11,010 bases of DNA, taken from assembly GCA_937886325.1 (NCBI GenBank), contig CALABV010000238.1, positions 1 to 11,010 of the forward strand, read 5' to 3'. Of the stretch, positions 1-6,356 are shown one piece after another (the stretch's first letter is position 1; each line of letters begins with the position of its first letter). The notes under the pieces were generated by a model. It did no database searches. It saw only the letters and a program-made list of their open reading frames with translations, and was not told where the DNA came from. This stretch comes from an uncultured Geobacter sp. (GTDB lineage Bacteria > Desulfobacterota > Desulfuromonadia > Geobacterales > Geobacteraceae). The position numbers and the translations under genes are program-made.

Positions 1-972
1 CTACTTGATGGCGTCCAGGCTCTTTGCCGTCATCTTGGCGGTCAGGGGGAGGTAGCCGTCCTTGACCACGATCTCCTGGCCTTCCCTGGACACGGCGAAC
101 TTCAGGAATTCCTCCACCAGCTTGGGCAAGGGCTTGCCCGGCTGCTTGGCCACGTAGATATAGAGGAAGCGGCTCAGGGGATACTTGTTGCTCAGGGCGT
201 TCTCGTAGTTGGCCTCGAAGGCCTGCTGTCCTTCCTTCTCGGCAAGGGCCAGCGCCTTCACGCCCGACGTCTTGTATCCGATGCCGGAGTAGCCGATGCC
301 GTTCTTGTCCTTGGTGATTCCCTGCACAACCGACGCCGAGCCCGGCTGCTCCTTGACCGTGTCCTTGAAGTCGCCCTTGGAAAGGGCGTGCTCCTTGAAG
401 AAGCCGTAGGTGCCGGATGCGGAGTTGCGGCCGTACAGGCTGACGGGCTGGCCGGCCATCCTGCCGGTCACGCCCAGCTGCCCCCAGGTTCTGACGTCGC
501 TGGCATAGCCGCGCTTGCGGTTCTTGGAGAAGACGGCGTCAACCTTTTCCAGGGAGATGCTCTTCAGGGGGGTGTCCTTGTTGACGAACACGGCGATGGT
601 GTCGATGGCCACCGCGATCTTTGTGGGCTTGTAGCCGTACTTCTTTTCGAAGGCGTCGATCTCGCTGCTCTTCATCTCGCGGGATATGGGGCCGAGCTGC
701 GCGGTCCCCGCGGTGAGCGCCGGAGGAGCGGTGCTGGAGCCCTTGCCCTCAATCTGGATGTTGACGTTGGGGTACTTCTTGCGGAACCCCTCGGCCCACA
801 TGGTCATCAGGTTGTTGAGGGTGTCCGAGCCGATGCTGTTCAGGTTGCCGGAGACCCCCCCCACCGACTGGTACTTCTTCAAGCCCTTGTCCACCTTCAG
901 CGCTTCCGCTGATGCAATCCCGGTAGTGGCGACAACCAAAGCCGCTGCGATACATAAAATTCTGTTGTGCAT
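1..972 (-). CDS. pstS: Periplasmic phosphate-binding protein PstS of the Pst ABC transporter
   Basis: Binds inorganic phosphate in the periplasm and delivers it to the PstCAB permease. The 323-aa product opens with a clear signal peptide (residues 1-22, basic MHNR, hydrophobic core, likely cleavage after ASA). Family motifs follow: the SIGSDT loop at 46-51, GKGSSTAP at 77-84, AIDTIAVFVN at 122-131, and the phosphate-loop signature GRNSASGTYGFF at 181-192. Length is normal for the family. The start at 972 is chosen over an in-frame ATG at 999 because GGGGAGG (984-978) lies 5 nt before it and the signal peptide begins there. The TAG stop is the first three bases of the window, so pstC/pstA/pstB, expected downstream, would lie outside it. 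A Pho-type promoter lies just upstream. An unbroken run of eight G (coding strand) spans codons 37-40. Confidence 0.95.
   Translation of the reverse strand: MHNRILCIAAALVVATTGIASAEALKVDKGLKKYQSVGGVSGNLNSIGSDTLNNLMTMWAEGFRKKYPNVNIQIEGKGSSTAPPALTAGTAQLGPISREMKSSEIDAFEKKYGYKPTKIAVAIDTIAVFVNKDTPLKSISLEKVDAVFSKNRKRGYASDVRTWGQLGVTGRMAGQPVSLYGRNSASGTYGFFKEHALSKGDFKDTVKEQPGSASVVQGITKDKNGIGYSGIGYKTSGVKALALAEKEGQQAFEANYENALSNKYPLSRFLYIYVAKQPGKPLPKLVEEFLKFAVSREGQEIVVKDGYLPLTAKMTAKSLDAIK
855..862 (-). repeat. Eight-G homopolymer inside pstS
   Basis: The coding strand has eight consecutive G residues covering the Val-Gly-Gly-Val codons (residues 37-40), about 15 codons after the signal peptide. Slippage by one base would truncate PstS early. 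The frame is intact as written. Confidence 0.9.
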
Positions 973-1008
973 TTCGACCTCCCCAGTGATTTGAAGCATT
1001 TTTTGATA

Positions 1009-1053
1009 ATTCTATTTGCTTCGTGTTACAACTTCGTCACGGATAGGTAAAGA
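1009..1053 (-). promoter_or_regulatory. Pho-box promoter of pstS
   Basis: Reading the minus strand, three 7-bp elements TCTTTAC, CCGTGAC and TTGTAAC start exactly 11 bp apart (from 1053, 1042 and 1031). Eleven bases after TTGTAA comes TAGAAT (1014-1009), a good -10 hexamer, placing transcription start near 1002 with a leader of about 30 nt before the pstS start. No separate -35 is needed: in PhoB-activated promoters the Pho box takes its place. The same geometry occurs in front of phoB in this window. The box starts 18 bp past the pit stop codon, so pstS may also receive read-through from DUF47-pit. PhoB as the bound protein is inferred from the gene content and repeat period. Confidence 0.75.
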
Positions 1054-1070
1054 ATCTCGTAAGATATGGG

Positions 1071-2072
1071 TTACCGGCCCAGGACAGGGCTCAGGGTCTG
1101 GTAGGTGATGTAGGCGATCACCGCCGAAGCGGGTATGGTGAGGACCCAGGCCCAGAGTATGCGACCGGCAACCTGCCAGTTCACTGCGGAGAGGCGTTTC
1201 GACAGTCCTACTCCCAGGATGGTGGAGGTAATTACATGGGTGGTGCTGGTGGGCATGCCGATGGCCGATGCGCCAAGGATGACCCCGGCGGATGCGGTTT
1301 CCACGCAGAAGCCGTGCACCGGTTGCAGCTTCACGAAGTCCCTCCCCACGGTCTTGATGATGCGCCAGCCGCCGACCGCCGTACCCAGCGCCATGGCCAG
1401 TGCGCACGAGATCATGACCCAGGCCGGGACGTGGAATGTCTGCAGGGCGCCGTAGCTGACCAGCGCCATGGTGATGACGCCCATGGATTTCTGCGCGTCG
1501 GCGGTGCCATGCGAGAAGGCCATGAATGCCGCGGAAACTACCTGAAGCTTTCTGAATCCCTTGTTCAGGTTGTGGGGGGCCTTGTTTCTGAACATCCACA
1601 TCATGATAACCATGAAGATGAAGCCGGCGATGGTGCCCACGACTGGCGAGAGAACCAGGGAAAGGATGATCTTCTTGAGCCCTGCCCAATGCAGGGCAGA
1701 GATTCCGGTATGGGCTATGACCGCTCCCATGATGCCGCCGATGATGGCATGGGAGGAGGAAGAAGGAAGACCGTAATACCAGGTTATGAGGTCCCACAGG
1801 ATGGCGCCGAAGATACCGGCCAGCACCACCATCTGGGTTATATGACTCGGGTCGACGATACCTTTGCCGATGGTTGCGGCAACCTTGGTGGATATCATGG
1901 CGCCGGCGAAGTTCAGCACCGCTGCCATGAGTATGGCCGACTTGATGCTGAGGGCTCGGGTGGAGATGCAGGTGGCGATGGCGTTGGCGGTGTCGTGGAA
2001 GCCGTTGATGAAATCGAAGACCAGGGCCGCGATGACGACGAGAAGGAACAGGATAAGGGTCACGTCAGGCAT
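1071..2072 (-). CDS. pit: PiT-family inorganic phosphate transporter
   Basis: Inner-membrane phosphate permease driven by an ion gradient. The 333-aa product is hydrophobic throughout and shows the duplicated PiT signature: GFHDTANA at 24-31 with GLPSSSSH at 101-108 in the first half, and FSHGTADA at 186-193 with GMPTSTTH at 272-279 in the second. The central loop (about 162-178) is short, as in prokaryotic members paired with DUF47 rather than the longer E. coli PitA type. The ATG at 2072 lies inside the end of the DUF47 gene (8-bp overlap) with no strong Shine-Dalgarno sequence, so translational coupling is likely. Substrate is inferred from the family and the pst/pho setting; a few relatives move sulfate instead. 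Confidence 0.93.
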   Translation of the reverse strand: MPDVTLILFLLVVIAALVFDFINGFHDTANAIATCISTRALSIKSAILMAAVLNFAGAMISTKVAATIGKGIVDPSHITQMVVLAGIFGAILWDLITWYYGLPSSSSHAIIGGIMGAVIAHTGISALHWAGLKKIILSLVLSPVVGTIAGFIFMVIMMWMFRNKAPHNLNKGFRKLQVVSAAFMAFSHGTADAQKSMGVITMALVSYGALQTFHVPAWVMISCALAMALGTAVGGWRIIKTVGRDFVKLQPVHGFCVETASAGVILGASAIGMPTSTTHVITSTILGVGLSKRLSAVNWQVAGRILWAWVLTIPASAVIAYITYQTLSPVLGR

Positions 2073-2682
2073 TTTTCAATACCACGCTTTCGAGAATATT
2101 CACTGCATCCTCGCACTTGTCGCAGGCCCGCTCCAGGGTCTCATATATCTCCTTCCACTTGAGGAGCTGAATCGGGTCCTTCTCATCGTCGAAGAGGCGG
2201 CTTATGGCCTCCCTGCAGACCCGGTCGGCCTCGTTTTCCAGGGAGTTCACTTCCACGCAGTAGCGCTTGATCTGCTCCAGGTCGCTGCCCAGGAGAGAGA
2301 TCGCCGCCTCAAGGGTCCGGCAGGATTTCAGGATGATGAACGCCAGTTCCTGGGCTGTGGGAGTTGGTTTTTCCACATTGTACATGACAAAGCGCTGAGC
2401 GCAGCTGTCGATCAGGTCGAGGATGTCGTCCAGTGCGCCGGAAAGGGCATAGATATCCTCCCGGTCAAAGGGGGTGATAAAGCTCTTGTTGAGCTTCCGG
2501 ACGATATCGTGAGTAAGGATGTCACCGTTATGCTCCACCTGCTTTATCTTCTTCTGCAACCCAGCGGGATCGCTGAAGTCGTCAACCATTTCCTTCAGGA
2601 GTCGGGCGCCTTCCACGATGTTTTGCGACGCCTCCTTGAACAGGACGAAAAATTTCTCTTCTTTTGGTATCAATCCGAACAT
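2065..2682 (-). CDS. DUF47 (PhoU-like) partner of the PiT transporter
   Basis: A 205-aa, all-helical cytoplasmic protein of the DUF47 family, distantly related to PhoU and usually encoded next to pit. It begins MFGLIPKEEKFFVLF, typical of the family. It carries acidic E/DxxxD pairs like those that bind metal clusters in PhoU: E50/D54, D85/D89, E149/D153 and E184/D188. The start at 2682 is preferred over the in-frame ATG at 2760 because GGAG (2692-2689) sits 6 nt upstream and the family N-terminus starts there. It is the first gene of a two-gene unit with pit. The likely job is to gate or regulate Pit, possibly in response to phosphate; this rests on genome association and on related OrfA-Pit pairs in rhizobia, not on anything in this sequence. 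Confidence 0.9.
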   Translation of the reverse strand: MFGLIPKEEKFFVLFKEASQNIVEGARLLKEMVDDFSDPAGLQKKIKQVEHNGDILTHDIVRKLNKSFITPFDREDIYALSGALDDILDLIDSCAQRFVMYNVEKPTPTAQELAFIILKSCRTLEAAISLLGSDLEQIKRYCVEVNSLENEADRVCREAISRLFDDEKDPIQLLKWKEIYETLERACDKCEDAVNILESVVLKNA

Positions 2683-2766
2683 TACTTTCTCCGATGATAG
2701 ATTGTTTTGATCATCTCCGCACATATCTCGTAGTATGTACATGTATCCCGACTTTCGCATGAAATT

Positions 2767-2806
2767 GTTACAGACGTGTTAAGATACGGTTAAAATGTCA
2801 TTAAAT
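2767..2806 (-). promoter_or_regulatory. Array of four Pho-box half-sites upstream of DUF47-pit
   Basis: On the minus strand, ATTTAAT, TTTTAAC, TCTTAAC and CTGTAAC (top-strand starts 2800, 2789, 2778, 2767) recur every 11 bp. The best copy is nearest DUF47, and its CTGTAAC equals the proximal phoB element. Orientation matches the pstS and phoB sites relative to their genes. The position where the -10 is expected (2756-2751, GAAAGT) is only a 3/6 match, so the start site is uncertain. The array is 85 bp from the DUF47 start and 50 bp from the divergent DUF502 start, so it could influence either. Confidence 0.65.
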
Positions 2807-2841
2807 CTCAATGTTCATGCAGATCTGTTTGTACGATACGT

Positions 2842-2848
2842 GGGGGGG
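2842..2848 (+). repeat. Seven-G tract at the DUF502 ribosome binding site
   Basis: Seven G followed by AG and AAAAC precede the DUF502 ATG at 2856. The 3' end of the run with AG forms the Shine-Dalgarno sequence, which supports this start over an in-frame ATG at 2811. Confidence 0.75.
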
Positions 2849-2855
2849 AGAAAAC

Positions 2856-3446
2856 ATGGAAAGACTGGTAAGCCATCTGAAAGGAAGATTCGTTGCGGGC
2901 CTGTTTGTGCTTATTCCTTTGGGACTTACGATATTTATCCTGAAGTTTTTGTTCAGCTTTGCGGACGGGATACTCGGTCCCTACCTTGACTCTCTCTATA
3001 CGGCGATTACCAGGCGGACGGCGCACTTCCCCGGTCTCGGCATGCTGACCGGCGCGGTGGTCATATACCTGACAGGACTTCTGGCGACGAATGTGATGGG
3101 AACCAGACTGCTTCGCTGGTGGGACGAGCTTCTTAGCCGGATACCCATGGTCAAGTATATCTATACTTCGAGCAAACAGTTGACCCAGGTATTCAAGGAA
3201 GGGAAGACCTCGTATCGTCGGGCGGTTTTCGTCGAGTGGCCCCGACCGGGGGTGCGGGCCGTGGGTTTCGTTACGGCCGAGGTCGAGAGGGAAGGGGAGG
3301 GCCTTGTCGTGGTCTACGTGCCGACCATGCCGAACCCCACCTCCGGTTTTGCCTTGTTTTTCAGGCCCGAAGAGGTGCTTGAGTGCGGCATGACCGTGGA
3401 GGAGGCGGTCAAGTTCGTGGTGTCGGGGGGAGCGGTGGTGCACTAA
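2856..3446 (+). CDS. DUF502-family inner-membrane protein
   Basis: A 196-aa protein of unknown function. Two hydrophobic segments (about 12-35 and 61-80) should anchor it in the inner membrane, followed by a soluble domain. Conserved DUF502 features are visible: FVAGLFVLIPLGLT at 12-25, RIPMVKYIYTSSKQ at 95-108, a GFVT strand at 137-140, and YVPTMPNPTSGF at 154-165 followed by MTVEEAVKFVVSGG near the C-terminus. The start follows a G-rich Shine-Dalgarno at 2845-2850. It is the only plus-strand gene among the phosphate genes and is divergent from DUF47-pit. A weak -10-like TACGAT at 2832 has no good -35. No link to phosphate is known to me; location is the only hint. Confidence 0.9.
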   Translation: MERLVSHLKGRFVAGLFVLIPLGLTIFILKFLFSFADGILGPYLDSLYTAITRRTAHFPGLGMLTGAVVIYLTGLLATNVMGTRLLRWWDELLSRIPMVKYIYTSSKQLTQVFKEGKTSYRRAVFVEWPRPGVRAVGFVTAEVEREGEGLVVVYVPTMPNPTSGFALFFRPEEVLECGMTVEEAVKFVVSGGAVVH

Positions 3447-3500
3447 GTTTCCGGATGGAAACCTGTAGTGGTTCATCCGGAGTTTCCGGATGGCCACTAC
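3446..3500. repeat. Direct repeat with alternative hairpins between convergent DUF502 and phoR
   Basis: AGTTTCCGGATGG occurs twice (3446-3458 and 3481-3493), with its inverted core CATCCGGA between them (3474-3481). The middle copy can pair with the first (8 bp, plus AACC/GGTT after a 2-nt bulge) or with the second. The second option forms a long stem in which GTAGTGG (3465-3471) and CCACTAC (3494-3500) extend the 8-bp core, leaving a 3-nt loop. The element fills nearly all of the 62-bp gap between the two stop codons, so a bidirectional terminator is the simplest role. Neither side has an immediate T-run, so this is not a textbook intrinsic terminator. Confidence 0.7.
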
Positions 3501-3508
3501 GCTGGCGG

Positions 3509-5281
3509 TCATGCCTTTTTCAGGGTTACGGAGAAGGTTGAGCCCTTGCCGGGTGTGCTTTCCACGGAAACCGTTCCCCCATGCGCCTGGACGATATGCT
3601 TGACGATGGAGAGCCCGAGGCCGGTCCCGCCCATTTCGCGGCTTCTTGCCGTATCGACCCGGTAGAAACGTTCGAAAATTCGTGGTATGTCCTGGGGAGG
3701 GATGCCGACTCCGGTATCAGTCACGTCAATTCGAACCTGATCCCCGTGGGAAGCGGCGGAAACGGTTATCGAGCCTCCTGCGGGTGTGAACTTTATCCCG
3801 TTGTCCAGCAGGTTGATGAGCACCTGGTCCAGCTTCGACGAGTCAGCGAGAATCGGAGGGGTATCCTGCAGGGAGGATGAGGCGACAAGGGTGATCCCTT
3901 TGGCAATCGCTTTCGCTTCAAGCAAGCGGAATGCCCTGGTAACGGCGTTCTCGATGCTCACCGGCAATGGTTCCAGTTCCATAACACCCGATTCCATTCG
4001 GGAAAGGGTGAGAAGGTCACTGATGAGGTTCGCCAGCCGCTCGGCATGATTGTGGATGATGCCGATAAACTGGAGTTTCTTTTCCGGCGACAGGGCCTCT
4101 CCCTCTTTGATAATGGTTTCGGCGAATCCCTTTATCACCGATACCGGGGTCCTCAGTTCATGGGATACATTGGCGACAAAATCCTTCCGGATATTTTCGA
4201 GTCTTTTCAGATCGGTTATGTCATGGAAAACCGCCACCGCCCCAAGAAGTTCACCCTGTTCCCCGAGGGGTACCCAGTGGGTCAGCATGTGTTTCTCGTA
4301 TGGGACCATCACGGCCATTTCCTCGACAATTTCCTCCCTGGAATCCAAAACCTTTTGCAAAGCATTGTTCATGGCGGGCTGACGGGTTATCTCTATCAAC
4401 GACCTTCCTTCGATATCTTCTCCCAGGGTAAAGATGGAGCGAAAGGCGGGGTTCGCCAGGGTAACGTTTCCTGTGCCGTCGGTTACGATAACCCCTTCTC
4501 CCATTCCGCGCAGAATCGTATCAAGGCGGTTTTTTTCCGCGGAAATCTTCCCCATCTGGTCTTCAATCTTCGCGGTCATCTCGTTCATCACCGCGGCCAG
4601 TTCCCCAATCTCATCACGGCTGGTAACGGGTATCCGGCAGCCAAAGTCGCCTCTACCGATGAGCGCGGCCGCGGACGCCATGTTACGGAGGGGCCGGGAG
4701 GTCAGGTGTGCAATGATGTAACTGAGGAACAGTGAACAGACCACGGCAAGGAAAAGCGCCGCGCCGAGGATGGTCCGAAGGCTTGCCATGGCTGATTCAA
4801 GGCGAGAGAGAGGGAGCGCCATGCGGATGACGCCCGCTTGAGCGGTTGCCGTTCGGAAGGGGAGGGCGACATACAGCATGTTCGTTCCCAGTGTGGATGA
4901 AAAGCGCGTGGAAACGCCGATTCCATTTTTCATGGCCTGGAGGAATTCCGGCCTCGCGGCGTGGTTTTCCAGGGTGCGGAGATCGGAATCCCTCAGTTCG
5001 GAGTCGCCGGCAACGGCGCCGTCGGCGGCGATAATGGTTACGCGCGCCTTGATCTCCCTGCCGACGGTGCGGGCGATGGCCGGCGCATCACGCCGCATGT
5101 CTCCGATTTCCTTTGCGCACATGATACTGACGAGTTTCGCTTCATTCAGGAGATTTTCCCGCACCTCATCAAGCAGGTGCCGTTCAAGGGTTCGGCTCAG
5201 ATATCCGTAGAGAACCGCGCCGGTCAGGAGGATCAGCGTCAGGTAGGAAACCATCAGCTTCCACTGGATCTTTATCTTCAT
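3509..5281 (-). CDS. phoR: Phosphate-regulon sensor histidine kinase PhoR
   Basis: Membrane sensor kinase that phosphorylates PhoB when phosphate is scarce. Layout of the 590-aa product: TM1 about 9-28, a periplasmic sensor domain about 30-165, TM2 about 169-192, HAMP about 193-245, PAS about 251-350, HisKA with the phosphorylated His374 in VSHELRTP, and a HATPase domain with N-box residues N490/N494, G1 DTGVGI at 522-527, F-box RIFERFYR at 534-541 and G2 GGTGLGLS at 551-558. All catalytic boxes are intact. The large periplasmic domain resembles Bacillus-type PhoR rather than E. coli PhoR, which lacks one. The ATG overlaps the phoB stop (ATGA) and has GGAGG 4 nt upstream, so the two genes form one transcript and are probably translationally coupled. 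Specificity for phosphate is inferred from the phoB partner and nearby pst/pit genes. Confidence 0.93.
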   Translation of the reverse strand: MKIKIQWKLMVSYLTLILLTGAVLYGYLSRTLERHLLDEVRENLLNEAKLVSIMCAKEIGDMRRDAPAIARTVGREIKARVTIIAADGAVAGDSELRDSDLRTLENHAARPEFLQAMKNGIGVSTRFSSTLGTNMLYVALPFRTATAQAGVIRMALPLSRLESAMASLRTILGAALFLAVVCSLFLSYIIAHLTSRPLRNMASAAALIGRGDFGCRIPVTSRDEIGELAAVMNEMTAKIEDQMGKISAEKNRLDTILRGMGEGVIVTDGTGNVTLANPAFRSIFTLGEDIEGRSLIEITRQPAMNNALQKVLDSREEIVEEMAVMVPYEKHMLTHWVPLGEQGELLGAVAVFHDITDLKRLENIRKDFVANVSHELRTPVSVIKGFAETIIKEGEALSPEKKLQFIGIIHNHAERLANLISDLLTLSRMESGVMELEPLPVSIENAVTRAFRLLEAKAIAKGITLVASSSLQDTPPILADSSKLDQVLINLLDNGIKFTPAGGSITVSAASHGDQVRIDVTDTGVGIPPQDIPRIFERFYRVDTARSREMGGTGLGLSIVKHIVQAHGGTVSVESTPGKGSTFSVTLKKA

Positions 5282-5958
5282 GAATCCTCCATCTTGTAAC
5301 CGAATCCCCGTACGGTCTTGATCAGATCTCCGGCGTCTCCAAGCTTGGTGCGCAGCCGCGTGATATGCGTGTCAACGGTTCTCGTATCACCGATGTAGTT
5401 GTATCCCCAGACATTTTTCAGAAGCAGGTCGCGGTTCTGGACCCTGCCCGCCCGCTCGGCAAGAGTGAGGAGCAGTTTGTATTCGGTGGTGGTGAGGACC
5501 ACCTCCTCTCCGGATGAGGTTACCGTATGGGCGCCCGTGTCGATGGTTACCGGTCCGATGCTGATGATCCTGTCGCGGCACTTTTCCGGGTCCGCGCGCC
5601 GCAGCACTGCCTTGATGCGCAGCATCAGTTCCCGGTTGGAAAAGGGTTTCACCACGTAGTCATCGGCGCCCACCTCGAAACCGACTACACGGTCAATTTC
5701 TTCTCCCTTGGCAGTCAGCATGATAACCGGGATGCGTGCAGTCTTCTCCGCCTTCTTGAGGATCTTGCAGATTTCCGTTCCCATCATTCCCGGCAGCATC
5801 AGATCGAGGAGAACCAGGTCGGGCAGTACGCGGCGGGCTGCGTCCAGTCCGCTCGGCCCGTCAAGGGCGGTTTCGACCCGATATCCCTCCCTTTCCAGGT
5901 TGAATGCGATGAGATCCAGCAAGTCCTGCTCGTCTTCAATGATCAGGATTGTTTTCAT
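5278..5958 (-). CDS. phoB: Phosphate-regulon response regulator PhoB
   Basis: DNA-binding regulator of the OmpR/PhoB class, 226 aa. Receiver domain 1-120: acidic pocket E8/D9, phosphoacceptor D52 in LLDLMLPG, T82 and K104 (YVVKPF), all as expected. A winged-helix domain follows (about 130-224) with the recognition-helix region DTRTVDTHITRLRTKL at 191-206 and the wing TVRGFGYK at 215-222. The start has GGAG 8 nt upstream (5970-5967). It is first in the phoBR operon behind a promoter with Pho-box repeats, so positive autoregulation is likely. Phosphorylated PhoB would also act on the matching sites before pstS and DUF47-pit. The name phoB rests on adjacency to phoR and phosphate-transport genes; the family alone would not separate it from other OmpR-type regulators. 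Confidence 0.94.
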   Translation of the reverse strand: MKTILIIEDEQDLLDLIAFNLEREGYRVETALDGPSGLDAARRVLPDLVLLDLMLPGMMGTEICKILKKAEKTARIPVIMLTAKGEEIDRVVGFEVGADDYVVKPFSNRELMLRIKAVLRRADPEKCRDRIISIGPVTIDTGAHTVTSSGEEVVLTTTEYKLLLTLAERAGRVQNRDLLLKNVWGYNYIGDTRTVDTHITRLRTKLGDAGDLIKTVRGFGYKMEDS

Positions 5959-5983
5959 AAGGAAAGCTCCTTTTTCCGGGAGA

Positions 5984-6029
5984 ATTGTAGCCGCGCAATG
6001 TTACAGCCGCGTTACAGTTCCGTGAACAG
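5984..6029 (-). promoter_or_regulatory. Pho-box promoter of phoBR
   Basis: On the minus strand two perfect CTGTAAC elements (6017-6011 and 6006-6000) lie 11 bp apart, with a degenerate third copy (CTGTTCA, 6029-6023) upstream. Eleven bases after CTGTAA comes TACAAT (5989-5984), a strong -10. Transcription would start near 5977, giving a leader of about 19 nt containing the phoB Shine-Dalgarno. The placement equals that in front of pstS to the base. Confidence 0.8.
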
Positions 6030-6149
6030 TCGGGTAAGGAGGAATGCCGCGAAATGTTCTTCCGCAATTTAACACCGTCTGTTGACAGGCGTGTGGAAAA
6101 AATGTGAAAACCGGTCGCAAGGGAGCGAAATTTCCCATGTGGTCACAAA

Positions 6150-6168
6150 ATGCCCAATAATTAGGCAT
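6150..6168. promoter_or_regulatory. Near-perfect 19-bp palindrome, possible operator
   Basis: ATGCCCAATAATTAGGCAT is symmetric about its central base except for one mismatched pair. It is AT-rich in the middle with GC-rich arms, the look of a binding site for a dimeric regulator. It lies about 160 bp from the phoB -10 and 300 bp from the acyl-CoA synthetase start. The binding protein is unknown. Confidence 0.4.
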
Positions 6169-6216
6169 CATATCGTCGACTCGCCGGGATGGAGATACTT
6201 TTGCGCATGAGTGTAT

Positions 6217-6232
6217 TTCATCTTTCGATGAA
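6217..6232. repeat. Short inverted repeat
   Basis: TTCATC-tttc-GATGAA, a perfect 6-bp stem with a 4-nt spacer, lies just upstream of the possible promoter at 6251. Too short to assign a role. Confidence 0.3.
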
Positions 6233-6250
6233 TTCTTCCAACATAATATC

Positions 6251-6286
6251 TTGACTTGTCAGGATTGCTGTGTTAATTCATAAAAT
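6251..6286 (+). promoter_or_regulatory. Possible promoter region for the acyl-CoA synthetase cluster
   Basis: TTGACT (6251-6256) is a good -35. The -10 is ambiguous: TAATTC at 17-bp spacing is poor, while TAAAAT at 6281-6286 is good but spaced 19 bp from an overlapping TTGTCA (6256-6261). The A+T-rich setting and the lack of a better candidate nearer the gene support a promoter here, but the exact hexamers are uncertain. Confidence 0.3.
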
Positions 6287-6342
6287 CCTTTTAAATCAAC
6301 ATGTTAAATTTAGTGCGACGAAAAAATACCAGTGCTTTTGGG

Positions 6343-6356
6343 AGTGTCCGGACACT
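6343..6356. promoter_or_regulatory. Perfect 14-bp palindrome, possible operator
   Basis: AGTGTCCGGACACT is fully self-complementary. The half-site GTGTCCG recurs at 6425-6431, 81 bp on and about 28 bp before the acyl-CoA synthetase start. The site lies between the possible promoter and the gene, where a repressor could act. I do not recognise it as the site of a named regulator. Confidence 0.45.

Noticed and set aside
1236..2162. Long plus-strand open frame opposite pit
   Set aside because: It is antisense to a clear PiT gene with intact signatures; composition is the low-complexity His/Gly/Asp pattern typical of a shadow frame.
2824..2837. Sigma-70 promoter for DUF502 around TACGAT (2832-2837)
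   Set aside because: No -35-like hexamer at a suitable distance, so it is only mentioned under the gene.
4046..4735. 229-codon plus-strand open frame opposite phoR
   Set aside because: It lies opposite the kinase, HAMP and PAS coding regions, has no ribosome binding site or recognisable domain, and is explained by codon bias.
6082..6110. Promoter with a perfect TTGACA -35 at 6082-6087
   Set aside because: No acceptable -10 occurs at 16-18 bp spacing (TGAAAA at best), and it is over 350 bp from the gene it would serve.
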